This document shows, piece after piece, positions 15,526 through 24,656 of a stretch of 64,000 nt of DNA. The stretch covers positions 7,027,501 to 7,091,500 of the forward strand of contig NZ_JAMZEB010000002.1 in the NCBI RefSeq assembly GCF_024172165.1, given 5' to 3'. Under the pieces are notes generated by a model. The model made no database searches. It saw nothing but the letters and a program-made list of their open reading frames with translations, and was not told where the DNA came from. Position 1 is the first letter of the stretch. Each line of letters begins with the position of its first letter. The stretch comes from Nonomuraea thailandensis (GTDB taxonomy: Bacteria > Actinomycetota > Actinomycetes > Streptosporangiales > Streptosporangiaceae). Position numbers and translations under genes: made by a program.

Positions 15526-16850
15526 CCGGCCTTGGCCGGCGGCTCGTCGTACTCGACGGCGTAGTCCTGCTGCGAGCGGTCCTTCAGCAGGTACGCCGCC
15601 ACGACGCTGATCGCTGCGCAGATGGCCATGTAGATCGCGATGGCCATGGAGCTCTGGTACGTCGCGTAGAGCCAGACCGCGATGAGCGGCGCCGGCCCGC
15701 CCGCCGTGATGGAGGCGAGCTGGTAGCCGAGCGAGGCGCCGCTGTAGCGCAGCCGCCCGGTGAAGCTCTCGGCGATGAACGTGGCCTGCGGGCCGTACTG
15801 GATGTCGTGGATGGGCGCGGCCAGCACGATGGCCAGGAAGACCAGCGCGGGCACGCGGGTGTCGAGCAGCGGCCAGTAGACGAACGACCAGGCCAGCATG
15901 GCCAGGGCGCCCACGATGTAGAGCCTCCTGCGCCCGACCAGGTCGGAGATGTAACCCCAGAACGGCACCGTGAACAGCGACACGATCCCGGCCACGATCA
16001 CGTACGTGTAGACGTCGCTCGCCGCGAAGCCCAGCGTCCTGGTGGCATAGGTGAGGATGAAGACCGTGAAGATGTAGAACGGCGCCTGCTGCCCGGTGCG
16101 CAGCAGCGCGCTGAGCACGATCTCCCGCCAGTTCATGACGAGGACCTGCCGGACGGGCACCCGCTCGACCTTGTTCTCCGCGACGACCTTGGCGAAGACC
16201 GGCGTCTCCAGGATGCCGAGCCTGATGTACAGGCCGATGGCCGCCATCACGACGCTGAGCAGGAACGGGATGCGCCAGCCCCAGTACGGGTCCAGCGGCT
16301 CGAACACCTGCAGGGCCAGGTAGCCGAGCACGAGCCCGACGGGCACGCCGAACTGCGGCCAGCTCCCGAGGAAGCCGCGCCGCCCGCCGCGCGACTTGCC
16401 CCACTCGGTGGCCAGCAGCACCGACCCGCCCCACTCGCCGCCGACGCTGATGCCCTGGAGCAGGCGCAGGAGGGTGAGCAGGATGCCGCCCCAGATGCCG
16501 ATCTGCTCGTAGGTGGGCACCAGGCCGACGAGGGCGGTGGCGACGCCCATGGTCATGAGGGTGATGATGAGGGTGGCCTTGCGCCCGATGCGGTCACCGT
16601 AGTGTCCGAAGATCGCCGCGCCGATGGGGCGGGCGGCGAAGCCGCCGAAGTAGGTGCCGAGGGCGAGCAGGAGGCCCGTCGTCTGATCGCTGGTGGGGAA
16701 GAACAGCTCCGCGAAGATGGTGCTGGCGGCGAAGCCGTAGAGGAAGAAGTCGTACCACTCGATCGAGGTGCCCACGGCGGAGGCGACCACCGCGCGGACC
16801 AGTTGCCGTCGTTTCTGCTGACCTGTCGCGTCGAGTCCTTGCTCAACCAT
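15522..16850 (-). CDS. MFS metabolite:proton symporter (MHS family)
   Basis: The 442-residue protein has 12 predicted helices and the MHS-family signatures VGTSIEWYDFFLYG and GHYGDRIGRK. The family includes importers of 2-oxoglutarate, citrate, shikimate, proline/betaine and aromatic acids. It has AGGAGCGGTAG directly before its ATG. It is transcribed towards the GntR gene, with tail overlap, and may import the same acid as the ABC system, but the substrate cannot be read from sequence. Confidence 0.9.
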   Translation of the reverse strand: MVEQGLDATGQQKRRQLVRAVVASAVGTSIEWYDFFLYGFAASTIFAELFFPTSDQTTGLLLALGTYFGGFAARPIGAAIFGHYGDRIGRKATLIITLMTMGVATALVGLVPTYEQIGIWGGILLTLLRLLQGISVGGEWGGSVLLATEWGKSRGGRRGFLGSWPQFGVPVGLVLGYLALQVFEPLDPYWGWRIPFLLSVVMAAIGLYIRLGILETPVFAKVVAENKVERVPVRQVLVMNWREIVLSALLRTGQQAPFYIFTVFILTYATRTLGFAASDVYTYVIVAGIVSLFTVPFWGYISDLVGRRRLYIVGALAMLAWSFVYWPLLDTRVPALVFLAIVLAAPIHDIQYGPQATFIAESFTGRLRYSGASLGYQLASITAGGPAPLIAVWLYATYQSSMAIAIYMAICAAISVVAAYLLKDRSQQDYAVEYDEPPAKAG

Positions 16851-16892
16851 CTACCGCTCCTGGGGTAGGTCACGCGTTAACGGTGACGGTAC

Positions 16893-16904
16893 ATGATGCA
16901 TCAT
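16893..16904. promoter_or_regulatory. Palindrome ATGATGCATCAT upstream of MFS gene
   Basis: This perfect 12-bp palindrome lies 43 bases upstream of the MFS start and about 87 bases upstream of the lipoprotein start, in their shared intergenic region. It may be a regulator site; which protein binds it is unknown. Confidence 0.4.
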
Positions 16905-16990
16905 CGATGGTCACCAGGCTGAAAGTGCTGGTTCGGGGCGGTGTTCGGGGGTATTGGAACGACTACCGTCCGGAGGGAGAAGCTGACGTG

Positions 16991-17524
16991 ATGCGTCCAA
17001 TCGCCGCCGTCGTGGCGGTCGTGACCCTGGCGGTCAGCGGCTGCACGATCGCCGGCTTCGACGAGGCCAACAGGGTCCCGCAGAACGACGGGGCCAACGC
17101 CAACGTGGGCGACAGCCTGAGCCTGCGCAACATCTTCCTCCTGGCCGGCACCGACTCGGCCTCGCCGCCCGCGCAGCAGGCGCTCTTCGGGGTGATCGTC
17201 AACGACGCCCAGCGGCCCGACCAGCTCGAACGGATCACCATGGAGGGCGGCGGCACGGTGCAGCTCGCCGGGCAGCCGCTCGCTCTGCCGCCCGACCAGG
17301 CCGTCGGCACCGGCAACAAGCCGATCGGCACGGCCACCGGGGTGCGCGGCAACGTGGTGCCGATGACGTTCACCTTCCGCGAGGCCGAGCCGGTGCGCCT
17401 GATGGTGCCGGTCATGACGCGGACGGGTCACTTCGCCGACCTGCCGTCCGCGCCGGCGGGCCCGCCGTCGCCGTCGCCGGGGGTCACCGCGCCGCCCACC
17501 GGCTCGCCCAGCCCTACGCGTTGA
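16991..17524 (+). CDS. Small secreted lipoprotein, possibly LpqE/PCuAC-like
   Basis: The 177-residue product begins with a signal peptide ending in lipobox VSGC, followed by a beta-rich domain and a Pro/Ser/Gly-rich tail. The domain resembles the actinobacterial LpqE-type lipoproteins, distantly related to the copper chaperone PCuAC. The His and Met copper ligands expected of PCuAC are not obvious, so copper binding is doubtful. GGAGGGAGAAG precedes the tandem GTG/ATG at 16988/16991; the ATG is chosen. It overlaps the convergent IclR gene by 11 bases. Confidence 0.6.
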   Translation: MRPIAAVVAVVTLAVSGCTIAGFDEANRVPQNDGANANVGDSLSLRNIFLLAGTDSASPPAQQALFGVIVNDAQRPDQLERITMEGGGTVQLAGQPLALPPDQAVGTGNKPIGTATGVRGNVVPMTFTFREAEPVRLMVPVMTRTGHFADLPSAPAGPPSPSPGVTAPPTGSPSPTR

Positions 17525-18230
17525 CGAGCTCCCGGCCCAGCGTCCTGGCGGCCTGCGTGACGAGCTTGCCGTACTCCGCGCGCAGCTCCTCCGTCATGCG
17601 GCTGGCCGGGATGGAGACGCTGAGGCTGGCAATCGGGCCGCCGGGGCCGAGGACCGCGGCGGCGACGGCGGCGATGTCGGCGCGCCACTCGCCGCGGTTG
17701 TCGGCGTACCCGCGCCGCAGCACGGCGTCCAGCTCGGCGCGGAGCGCGCCCGGATCGGTGATCGTGGTGCCGGTGTAGGCGGGCAGCTCGTCGGGCGATC
17801 GGCCGAGGTGGGCCAGCACGGCCTTGCCGTTGGCGGAGGCGTGCAGCGGCAGCCGGATGCCCAGCGGCAGCACGATGCGCAGCGGCTTGTCGGTCTCCAG
17901 CCGCTCGATCAGCACGACCGCGTCGCCCTCGGGCACCATGAGGTGGATCGTCTCGCCGGTGCGCTGGCGCAGCTCCTCCATGACCGGCACGGCCGCGTCA
18001 CGCAGCCCCAGCTCGGTGCGGCGGGCCACCTGGAGCGCCTTGCTGGTCACCTGCCAGCGCGTGACCTCGCCTCCGGCCGGCCTGATCCACCCGGCCTCGT
18101 GCAGCGTCTTCAGCGAGCGCTGCACGGTGCTCTTGGGCAGGCCGAGCCCGCGTGCCAGCTCCCCCACGCCGATCGGCTGCCGGTGGGCGACCTCTTCGAG
18201 CACACGGAGGGCGTTGATCACGTTCTGCAT
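17514..18230 (-). CDS. IclR-family regulator
   Basis: This 238-residue protein has an N-terminal winged helix (IGVGELARGLGLPKSTVQRSL, about 21-45) and a C-terminal IclR effector domain (about 75-235, with LPLHASANGKAVLAHL). ATG 18230 is preceded by GAGGAGT; longer starts would add an unrelated N-terminus. It is divergent from the aminotransferase-oxidoreductase-carrier operon, the most likely target. IclR proteins commonly sense glyoxylate, pyruvate or aromatic acids, which would fit the enzymes across the intergenic region. Confidence 0.88.
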   Translation of the reverse strand: MQNVINALRVLEEVAHRQPIGVGELARGLGLPKSTVQRSLKTLHEAGWIRPAGGEVTRWQVTSKALQVARRTELGLRDAAVPVMEELRQRTGETIHLMVPEGDAVVLIERLETDKPLRIVLPLGIRLPLHASANGKAVLAHLGRSPDELPAYTGTTITDPGALRAELDAVLRRGYADNRGEWRADIAAVAAAVLGPGGPIASLSVSIPASRMTEELRAEYGKLVTQAARTLGRELVNA

Positions 18231-18277
18231 GCATTGACTCCTCTGCGGACCGATTTTAATGTTAATGAACCGCACAG

Positions 18278-18307
18278 CGGCACGCCGTGCCGTGTGATGG
18301 CACGGAG
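18278..18307 (+). promoter_or_regulatory. Palindrome and overlapping hairpins before aminotransferase gene
   Basis: CGGCACGCCGTGCCG (18278-18292) is a perfect odd-centred palindrome. A third GGCACGG copy (18300-18306) can pair with CCGTGCC (18285-18291), giving a mutually exclusive hairpin that runs into the GGAGGTGG ribosome site. It may be an IclR operator, a leader structure, or both. Confidence 0.4.
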
Positions 18308-18318
18308 GTGGTCAGACA

Positions 18319-19458
18319 GTGGGCCGGCACTTCTTGCAGATTCCCGGGCCGACGAACGTCCCCGATCGGGTGCTGCGGGCCATCGCCCAGCCCACGATCG
18401 ACCACCGGGGGCCCGCGTTCGCCCGGCTGGCGGCAGAGCTGCTCGAACGGCTGAAGACCGTGTTCAAGACCGCCGGGCCCGTCGTCGTCTACCCGTCCTC
18501 GGGCACGGGGGCGTGGGAGGCGGCGCTGGTCAACACGCTGTCGCCGGGTGACAAGGTGGTGGCGTTCGAGACCGGGCACTTCTCCGCGCTGTGGTGCGAG
18601 CTGGCCGCCAGGCTGGGGCTGGTCGTGGACGTCGTGCCGGGCGACTGGCGGCACGGCGCCGACCCGGACGCGCTGGCAGGCCGGCTCACGCCCGACGTCG
18701 CCGCCGTCATGGTGGTGCACAACGAGACCTCGACCGGCGTGCGCAGCCGCGTCCCGGAGATCCGCGCGGCCCTCGACCGGGCCGGGCACCCGGCGCTGCT
18801 GCTGGTGGACACGATCTCGTCGCTCGGCTCGATGGACCACCGCCACGACGAGTGGGGGGTGGACGTCACCGTCGGGTGCTCCCAGAAGGGGCTGATGCTG
18901 CCGCCCGGCATGGGGTTCAACGCGGTGAGCGCGAAGGCCCTGGCCCATCGGGGGCGGCTGCCCCGGTCGTACTGGGACTGGGAGCCGATCATCGCCGCGA
19001 ACCGGCAGGGCTTCTTCCCGTACACGCCGCCCACCAACCTCATGTACGGCCTGCGCGAGGCGCTGATCATGCTGGAGGAGGAGGGCCTGGACGCGGTCTT
19101 CGCCCGGCACGACCGGCACGCCGAGGCGACCAGGCGGGCCGTGCGCGGCTGGGGGCTGGAGGTGCTGTGCGCCGACGAGCGCGAGCACTCCAGCTCGCTG
19201 ACCGCCGTGCTGATGCCCGACGGGCACGACGCCGACGCGGTCAGGCGGCTGATCCTGGAACGGTACGACATGTCGCTCGGCACCGGGCTCGGGCGGCTGG
19301 CCGGCAGGGTCTTCCGCATCGGGCATCTCGGCCACTTCAACGATCTGATGCTCGCGGGCACGCTGAGCGGCGTCGAGATGGGGCTGTCGGCGGCCGGGGT
19401 GCCGATCAAGGAGGGCGGGGCGCGGGCGGCGCTGGCGTACCTGGAGGTCTCTTCGTGA
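18319..19458 (+). CDS. Class V aminotransferase (serine/alanine-glyoxylate type)
   Basis: The 379-residue PLP enzyme matches the serine-glyoxylate/alanine-glyoxylate aminotransferase group. It has the family opening PGPTNVPDRVL, and the PLP-binding Lys is in GCSQKGLM (K190). It would interconvert glyoxylate with an amino acid in the cytosol. GTG 18319 is preceded by GGAGGTGG at 18304-18311. It is followed by a GTGA overlap with the FAD/Fe-S oxidoreductase gene, so the pair may convert a 2-hydroxy acid to its 2-oxo acid and then to an amino acid, for example glycolate-glyoxylate-glycine; that pathway is inference. Confidence 0.9.
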   Translation: MGRHFLQIPGPTNVPDRVLRAIAQPTIDHRGPAFARLAAELLERLKTVFKTAGPVVVYPSSGTGAWEAALVNTLSPGDKVVAFETGHFSALWCELAARLGLVVDVVPGDWRHGADPDALAGRLTPDVAAVMVVHNETSTGVRSRVPEIRAALDRAGHPALLLVDTISSLGSMDHRHDEWGVDVTVGCSQKGLMLPPGMGFNAVSAKALAHRGRLPRSYWDWEPIIAANRQGFFPYTPPTNLMYGLREALIMLEEEGLDAVFARHDRHAEATRRAVRGWGLEVLCADEREHSSSLTAVLMPDGHDADAVRRLILERYDMSLGTGLGRLAGRVFRIGHLGHFNDLMLAGTLSGVEMGLSAAGVPIKEGGARAALAYLEVSS

Positions 19459-22223
19459 GTCTGGCCCGCACGCTGGCCCCGCTGATCGCCGGCGACGTCC
19501 GGGACGACCCCTACACCAGGCACCTGTACTCCTCCGACGCCAGCATGTACGCCATCGAGCCGCTCGCCGTCGCCTTCCCCCGGCACGCGGAGGACGTGCA
19601 GGCCCTGGTGCTGGCGTGCGGCGAGCTGGGCGTGCCGGTGCTGCCGCGCGGCGCGGGCACCAGCCTGGCCGGCCAGACCGTGGGCGCGGCCGTCATCGTC
19701 GACTTCTCGCGGCACATGAACCGCATCCTGGAGATCGACGGCAGGACCGCGCGGGTACAGCCCGGCGTCGTGCAGGACCAGCTCAACCGGGCGGCCCGCA
19801 GGCACGGGCTGATGTTCGGGCCCGACACCTCCACCAGCAACCGGGCCACGATCGGCGGGATGATCGGCAACAACTCGGCCGGCAGCCACTCCATCCTGTA
19901 CGGCTCCACGATCGACCACGTCCAGGCGCTGCGCGTGGTGCTGGCCGACGCCACCACGCCCGACCTGGCCACCGACGCCCGGCTGAACGCGGCCGTCGCG
20001 CGGATCCTGGGCGGCCTCGACCTGTCGGGCTTCCCCCGCTTCTGGCGCCACTCGGGCGGCTACCGCCTCGACGCCGCCGCGCGGGGGGACCTCACCAAGC
20101 TGATCGTCGGCTCGGAAGGCACGCTGGCGGTCGTCACCGAGGCCACGGTGGGGCTGGTCGACCTGCCGAAGGCCAAGGCCATCGCCGTCGGCCACTTCGC
20201 CTCCACCCCGGCCGCCATCGCCGCCACCGCCGACGCCCTCGCCTTCGAGGCCGCCTCGGTCGAGCTGCTCGACAAGGCCATCCTGGAGCTGTCCAAGCAG
20301 CGCGTGGACTACGCCGGGCTCGGCGACATCCTGGCGGGCGAGCCGGAGGCGCTGCTGTTCGTGGAGTTCTTCGGCGACACCCCGGCCGAGGTGGCCGACC
20401 GGGTGGACAAGCTGGCCGCGATCTGGAAGTCGAACGGCCACGGCTACCACACGCTCCGCGCCGTCACCGCGCAGCAGCAGGCGGCCGTGCTGAAGGTGCG
20501 CAAGGCCGGGCTCGGGCTGCTGATGGCCTCCAGCGTGGGCAGCCGCAGGCCGCTCGCGTTCGTCGAGGACACGGCCGTGCCGCCGGACCGGCTGCTGCCG
20601 TACGTCGAGGAGTTCGCGCGGATCCTCGGCCGCCACGGGCTGCGGGCCGGCTTCTACGGCCACTGCTCGGTCGGCTGCCTGCACGTCCGCCCGTTCGTGG
20701 ACCTGCGGCAGCCGGGCGAGATCGGCACGATGCGGGCCGTGGCCGAGGAGATCGCCGACCTGGCCGCCCGGCACGGCGGGGTGAACTCCAGCGAACACGG
20801 CGACGGGCTGGCCCGCTCCGAGTTCAACCGGCGCCTGTTCGGCGACGCCGTCTACGAGGCGATGCGGCAGGTCAAGCACGTCTTCGACCCGCACGGCCGG
20901 CTGAACCCCGGCAAGATCGTGGACGCCCCGCCGATGACCGAGCACCTGCGCGACCCGGCCATGCCCGCGCCGCCCCCGCTGGCCACGACCCTCTCGTTCG
21001 GGACGGGCGGCCTGCACGGGGCCGCCGACCGGTGCATGAACGTCGGCGTGTGCCGCAAGGACGACACGGGCGTCATGTGCCCGTCGTACATGGCCACCCG
21101 CGAGGAGGAGCACTCCACCCGCGGCCGGGCCAACGCCCTGGTCAAGGCGCTGTCGTCGCCGGATCCGCGGCAGGCGCTGGGCGACGAGCGGCTGCACGGC
21201 ATCCTGGACCTCTGCCTGGAGTGCAAGGCGTGCCAGTCGGAGTGCCCTCTCGGGGTCGACATGGCGGCGATGAAGAGCGAGTTCCTCCACCAGTACCAGC
21301 AGCAGCACGGCGTGCCGCTGCGGGCGCGCGCGTTCGGCGCGATCAGGGCGCTCAACCGGCTCGGCTCGGCCACCGCGCCGCTGTCGAACTGGCTGGCCGG
21401 CGCCGCCCGCGGCCCGCTCGGCCTGAGCCGGCGTCGCCCGCTGCCCCGCTTCCAGCGCGGCAACCTCCTTCGCTGGTACGCCCGCCGGCCCGTCAAGGGG
21501 ACCGGCCGGGAGGTGATCCTGCTGGCGGACTCCTTCACCACCTACACCGAGCCCGCCGTCGGCCGCGCCGCCGTCGAGCTGCTGGAGCGCGCCGGCTACC
21601 GGGTGCGCCTGGCCTCCGAGGGCTGCTGCGGCCGCTCCAGCCTCTCCAAGGGCCTGCTCGACCGGGCGCGGGCGATGGCCGGGGACATGGTCGCCCGCCT
21701 GTCCGGCTCCGACGCGCCGATCGTCGGCCTGGAGCCGTCCTGCCTGCTGACGCTCAAGGACGAGTACGCCGCGCTGCTCCCCGGCGATCCGCGCGTGGCG
21801 GCCGTGGCGGCCCGCGCCAGGCTCGTCCCCGAACTGCTCGCCGAGGCCGTCGACGACGGCTCGCTGGCGCTGGGCGACGCGCTGCGCGGGCGGCGGATCC
21901 TCCTGCACGGCCACTGCCACGAGAAGGCCGTCACCGGCACCGCCGCCACGCGCGAGCTGCTGTCCAGGATCCCGGGAGCGGAGGTGACGGAGATCGACGC
22001 CGGCTGCTGCGGCATGGCCGGATCGTTCGGCTTCGAGACCGAGCACTACGACCTGTCCATGAAGATCGGCGCTCTCCGGCTCTTCCCGGCGATCGCCGCA
22101 TCCTCACCCGACACGCTGCTCGCGGCCACGGGGGTCTCGTGCCGCCAGCAGATCGCACACGGGGCGGGACGCGCCGCCCGCCATCCGGTCGAGCTCATCC
22201 GCTGGGCGGCCGGCCTGCCATAA
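19455..22223 (+). CDS. GlcD-GlcF fused FAD/Fe-S 2-hydroxyacid dehydrogenase
   Basis: This 922-residue protein joins the parts that are separate in glycolate oxidase. It has an FAD_binding_4 domain with GAGTSLAGQTVG and GMIGNNSAGSHS, an FAD-oxidase C-terminal domain, a ferredoxin-like region with CLECKACQSECP, and a CCG domain pair (EGCCGRSS, DAGCCGMAGSFG). The architecture is that of YdiJ-like D-2-hydroxyglutarate, D-lactate or glycolate dehydrogenases, which pass electrons to the respiratory chain. GTG 19455 overlaps the aminotransferase stop. Substrate is not decided by sequence; the aminotransferase partner favours glycolate or a similar acid. Confidence 0.9.
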   Translation: MSLARTLAPLIAGDVRDDPYTRHLYSSDASMYAIEPLAVAFPRHAEDVQALVLACGELGVPVLPRGAGTSLAGQTVGAAVIVDFSRHMNRILEIDGRTARVQPGVVQDQLNRAARRHGLMFGPDTSTSNRATIGGMIGNNSAGSHSILYGSTIDHVQALRVVLADATTPDLATDARLNAAVARILGGLDLSGFPRFWRHSGGYRLDAAARGDLTKLIVGSEGTLAVVTEATVGLVDLPKAKAIAVGHFASTPAAIAATADALAFEAASVELLDKAILELSKQRVDYAGLGDILAGEPEALLFVEFFGDTPAEVADRVDKLAAIWKSNGHGYHTLRAVTAQQQAAVLKVRKAGLGLLMASSVGSRRPLAFVEDTAVPPDRLLPYVEEFARILGRHGLRAGFYGHCSVGCLHVRPFVDLRQPGEIGTMRAVAEEIADLAARHGGVNSSEHGDGLARSEFNRRLFGDAVYEAMRQVKHVFDPHGRLNPGKIVDAPPMTEHLRDPAMPAPPPLATTLSFGTGGLHGAADRCMNVGVCRKDDTGVMCPSYMATREEEHSTRGRANALVKALSSPDPRQALGDERLHGILDLCLECKACQSECPLGVDMAAMKSEFLHQYQQQHGVPLRARAFGAIRALNRLGSATAPLSNWLAGAARGPLGLSRRRPLPRFQRGNLLRWYARRPVKGTGREVILLADSFTTYTEPAVGRAAVELLERAGYRVRLASEGCCGRSSLSKGLLDRARAMAGDMVARLSGSDAPIVGLEPSCLLTLKDEYAALLPGDPRVAAVAARARLVPELLAEAVDDGSLALGDALRGRRILLHGHCHEKAVTGTAATRELLSRIPGAEVTEIDAGCCGMAGSFGFETEHYDLSMKIGALRLFPAIAASSPDTLLAATGVSCRQQIAHGAGRAARHPVELIRWAAGLP

Positions 22224-22249
22224 CGCCTCGGGGGAGATCGGAGTACGCA

Positions 22250-23714
22250 GTGTCCGCAGAGCTCCTGTCCATTCTCGCCCTCATCGCCATGTTCGTCGTG
22301 GCCACGATCTTCCCCGTGAACCTCGGGGCGCTGGCCCTCGTCGGCGCCTTCCTGGTCGGCACGCTGGCCGCCGGCATGGAGACCGACGCCATCCTGGACG
22401 CGTTCCCCGGCAGCCTGTTCGTGATCCTGGTCGGGGTGACGCTGCTGTTCGCGATCGCCACCAACAACGGGACCGTCGACTGGCTCGTCCGCGCCGCGGT
22501 GCATCTCGTGCGGGGGCGGCTGGCCGCGATCCCGCTGGTCGTCTTCGTCATCTCGGCGCTGCTGACGGCCGTGGGCGCGCCCGCGCCGGCCGTGGCGGCG
22601 ATCCTGGCGCCGATCGCGTTCGGGTTCGCGGCCGACTACAGGATCCATCCGATGCTGATCGGGCTCATGGTGGCGCACGGGACGCAGGCGGGCGCGTTCT
22701 CGCCGATCAGCGTGCTGGGCGGGATCGTGAACGGCGTCACCAGCGAGGCGAACCTGCCCGGGAACAACCTGGTGCTGTTCCTGTCGAGCTTCGCCTTCAA
22801 CGCCGCCGCGGCCGTGGCCGTCTTCTTCGTCTTCGGCGGGCGCCACCTCGTGGGCCGCGACGCCCTGAGCCCGGCCGCCCCCGAGGGCGGCACCCCCGGC
22901 ACTACCGCGACCGGCCCCACCGCCACCGGCCCCACCGCCACCGGCCCCACCGCCACCGGCCCCACCGCGACCGGCAACGGCACGCCGTCCGAAGAGCCCG
23001 CGCCCTCCCCCGCTCCGGCCGCGAGCGCCGCACGAAGCGGCACCGCGACCGCGACCACCCCCGGTGGCGGGGGCGAGGTCGAGGCGGAGCCCGCGACCGG
23101 CGGCAGCCTGCGCCTCACCCCGCACCAGGCCCTCACGCTGACCGGCATCCTCGCCCTCTGCCTGGCCGTCCTGGCCTTCAAGCTGGACGTCGGCCTGACC
23201 GCCGTCACCGTGGCCGTCGTCCTCATGCTCACCTCCCCCAGGTCCAACAAGGGCGCCGTGGAGAAGGTGGCCTGGCCGACCGTGCTGCTGATCTGCGGCG
23301 TCGTCACGTACGTCGGCGTCCTCCAGGAGATCGGCACCGTGGACTACGTCGGCTCGGCGGTGGCCGCGATCGGCATCCCGCTGCTGGTGGCGCTGCTCAT
23401 CTGCTACGTGGGCGGCGTCGCGTCGGCCTTCGCCTCGACCGTGGGCATCCTGGGGCGCGCTGGTGCCGCTCGCCGTGCCGCTGCTGTCGCAGGGCACGCT
23501 GGGCCCGATCGCGATGATCGCGGCGCTGTCGGTGTCGTCGGCGATCGTGGACGTCAGCCCGTTCTCGACGACGGGGGCGCTGCTGACGGCCAACGTCAGG
23601 GGCATGCAGCGCGACGACTTCTACCGCAAGCTGCTGGCCTACGGCGGCGTGATCGTCCTGGTGGGCCCGCTGGCGGCCTGGGCCGTCCTGGTCGTCCCCG
23701 GCTGGCTCGGCTAG
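22250..23714 (+). pseudogene. MatC-like dicarboxylate carrier, apparent one-base frameshift
   Basis: The first frame gives a MatC N-terminal domain (ATIFPVNLGALALVGAFLVG, then NNGTVDWLVRAAVHLVRGR), a variable Pro/Thr/Gly loop and further membrane helices up to TVGILG. After 23455 this frame degenerates into Arg/Gly-rich sequence, while the next frame from about 23463 continues with good membrane segments (VPLAVPLLSQGTLGPI) to a stop at 23714. Removing one base near 23456 restores a continuous carrier of about 487 residues. It is either a sequencing error, a real mutation or, less likely, programmed frameshifting. The carrier probably imports a dicarboxylate or 2-hydroxy acid for the upstream enzymes. 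Confidence 0.75.
22904..22975 (+). repeat. 15-bp tandem repeat encoding ATGPT units
   Basis: About four and a half copies of a 15-base unit (consensus ACCGGCCCCACCGCC) encode Thr-Ala-Thr-Gly-Pro repeats in the cytoplasmic loop between the two halves of the MatC-like carrier. Confidence 0.85.
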
Positions 23715-23807
23715 CTCGTCCCCCGGCCCTCGCGGCATGTGAGATCCGTCCGTGATCGCATGCGGCCAGGATTCTCCTGCGCCCCATCGACAGCGGAGGA
23801 ATCCCCC

Positions 23808-24656
23808 ATGCACCGACGCCTCACGACCGCGCTCCTCGCCACGGGCCTGGCCGCCGCCACGCTCACCGGCGGCCAGGCCCACGCCGCGCCCGCTCCCCCC
23901 GACCCGGTCAAGAGCCTGCGCGAGTACTTCGCCGAAGGCCGCGGCGTCCGGGTCTCGGAGACCACCGTCAGCAAGCTCCCCTCGGACAAGAACCTGGAGC
24001 CGGCCAGAACCACCGGCACGATCGGCTTCGGCAGGTCGGGAGCCGTGGACTACGACCTCGCCACGTCGTGGCGGATCACCGTCGGGGACAAGCGGTCATC
24101 GCAGGAGCTGCGGGCGGTGAAGGTCGGCCGCCACACGTACGTGCGCGGCTTCGAGTGGGGCCCGATGCCGGAGGGCAAGACGTGGATCCGGTTCAGCCCG
24201 GGGGTGGCGTCCTGGGGCAACACCGGCCAGCGGGGCGACCAGGTCGTGGACGTCTTCAACCCCCGGATCCTGCGCACGCTGCTGGCCAAGGCGACGGTCC
24301 GCGAGGGCGGCGAGTACCGCGGCGTGGTCACCAGGGACGACCTGTACGAGAAGTACGACCACGCGTGGTTCAAGAAGGTCTCCTACCGGCTCTTCCTCGA
24401 CCGCCGCGGGCTGCCCGTCCGCCTGATCACGGAGTACTCCTACACGAGCGTGGGCGTGGACATGGACGGCAACACGGTCAAGGACTCCGCCCACCCGCTG
24501 ATCGACACCCGCTACACCGGCTACGGCGCCAAGGTGAAGATCACGCCGCCGCCGGCGGAGGAGGTCGTCTCCTTCGACGACCTGGAGGGCCCGTTCGCCC
24601 AGCCCGAAGGCGACGAGCCGCTCACCCTGGACCGCAACGCCATCACCCCTCGTTGA
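23808..24656 (+). CDS. Secreted protein of unknown function
   Basis: The 282-residue protein has a clear signal peptide (positively charged start, hydrophobic core, cleavage after AHA near residue 26) and no lipobox. The mature part is rich in beta-strand patterns (GTIGFGRSGAVDYDLATSW, YSYTSVGVDMDGNTV) and ends in an acidic tail. It recalls LppX/LprG/LolA-like secreted lipid-binding folds of actinobacteria, but I cannot assign it. CGGAGGA lies before ATG 23808; upstream in-frame starts would bury the signal peptide. It overlaps the next gene tail to tail by 14 bases. Confidence 0.7.
   Translation: MHRRLTTALLATGLAAATLTGGQAHAAPAPPDPVKSLREYFAEGRGVRVSETTVSKLPSDKNLEPARTTGTIGFGRSGAVDYDLATSWRITVGDKRSSQELRAVKVGRHTYVRGFEWGPMPEGKTWIRFSPGVASWGNTGQRGDQVVDVFNPRILRTLLAKATVREGGEYRGVVTRDDLYEKYDHAWFKKVSYRLFLDRRGLPVRLITEYSYTSVGVDMDGNTVKDSAHPLIDTRYTGYGAKVKITPPPAEEVVSFDDLEGPFAQPEGDEPLTLDRNAITPR

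Noticed and set aside
18489..22046. Very long open frame on the minus strand (over 1100 codons)
   Set aside because: It is antisense to the aminotransferase and oxidoreductase genes, low in recognisable motifs and rich in Arg/Gly/His/Val; such frames are expected in very G+C-rich DNA.
22904..22975. Tandem repeats considered as a CRISPR array
   Set aside because: Units are contiguous with no spacers, lie in frame inside a coding sequence and encode a simple peptide repeat.
23450..23470. Programmed ribosomal frameshift
   Set aside because: No slippery heptamer followed by a stem is evident and the first frame does not stop soon after the junction; a simple one-base error or mutation explains it better.
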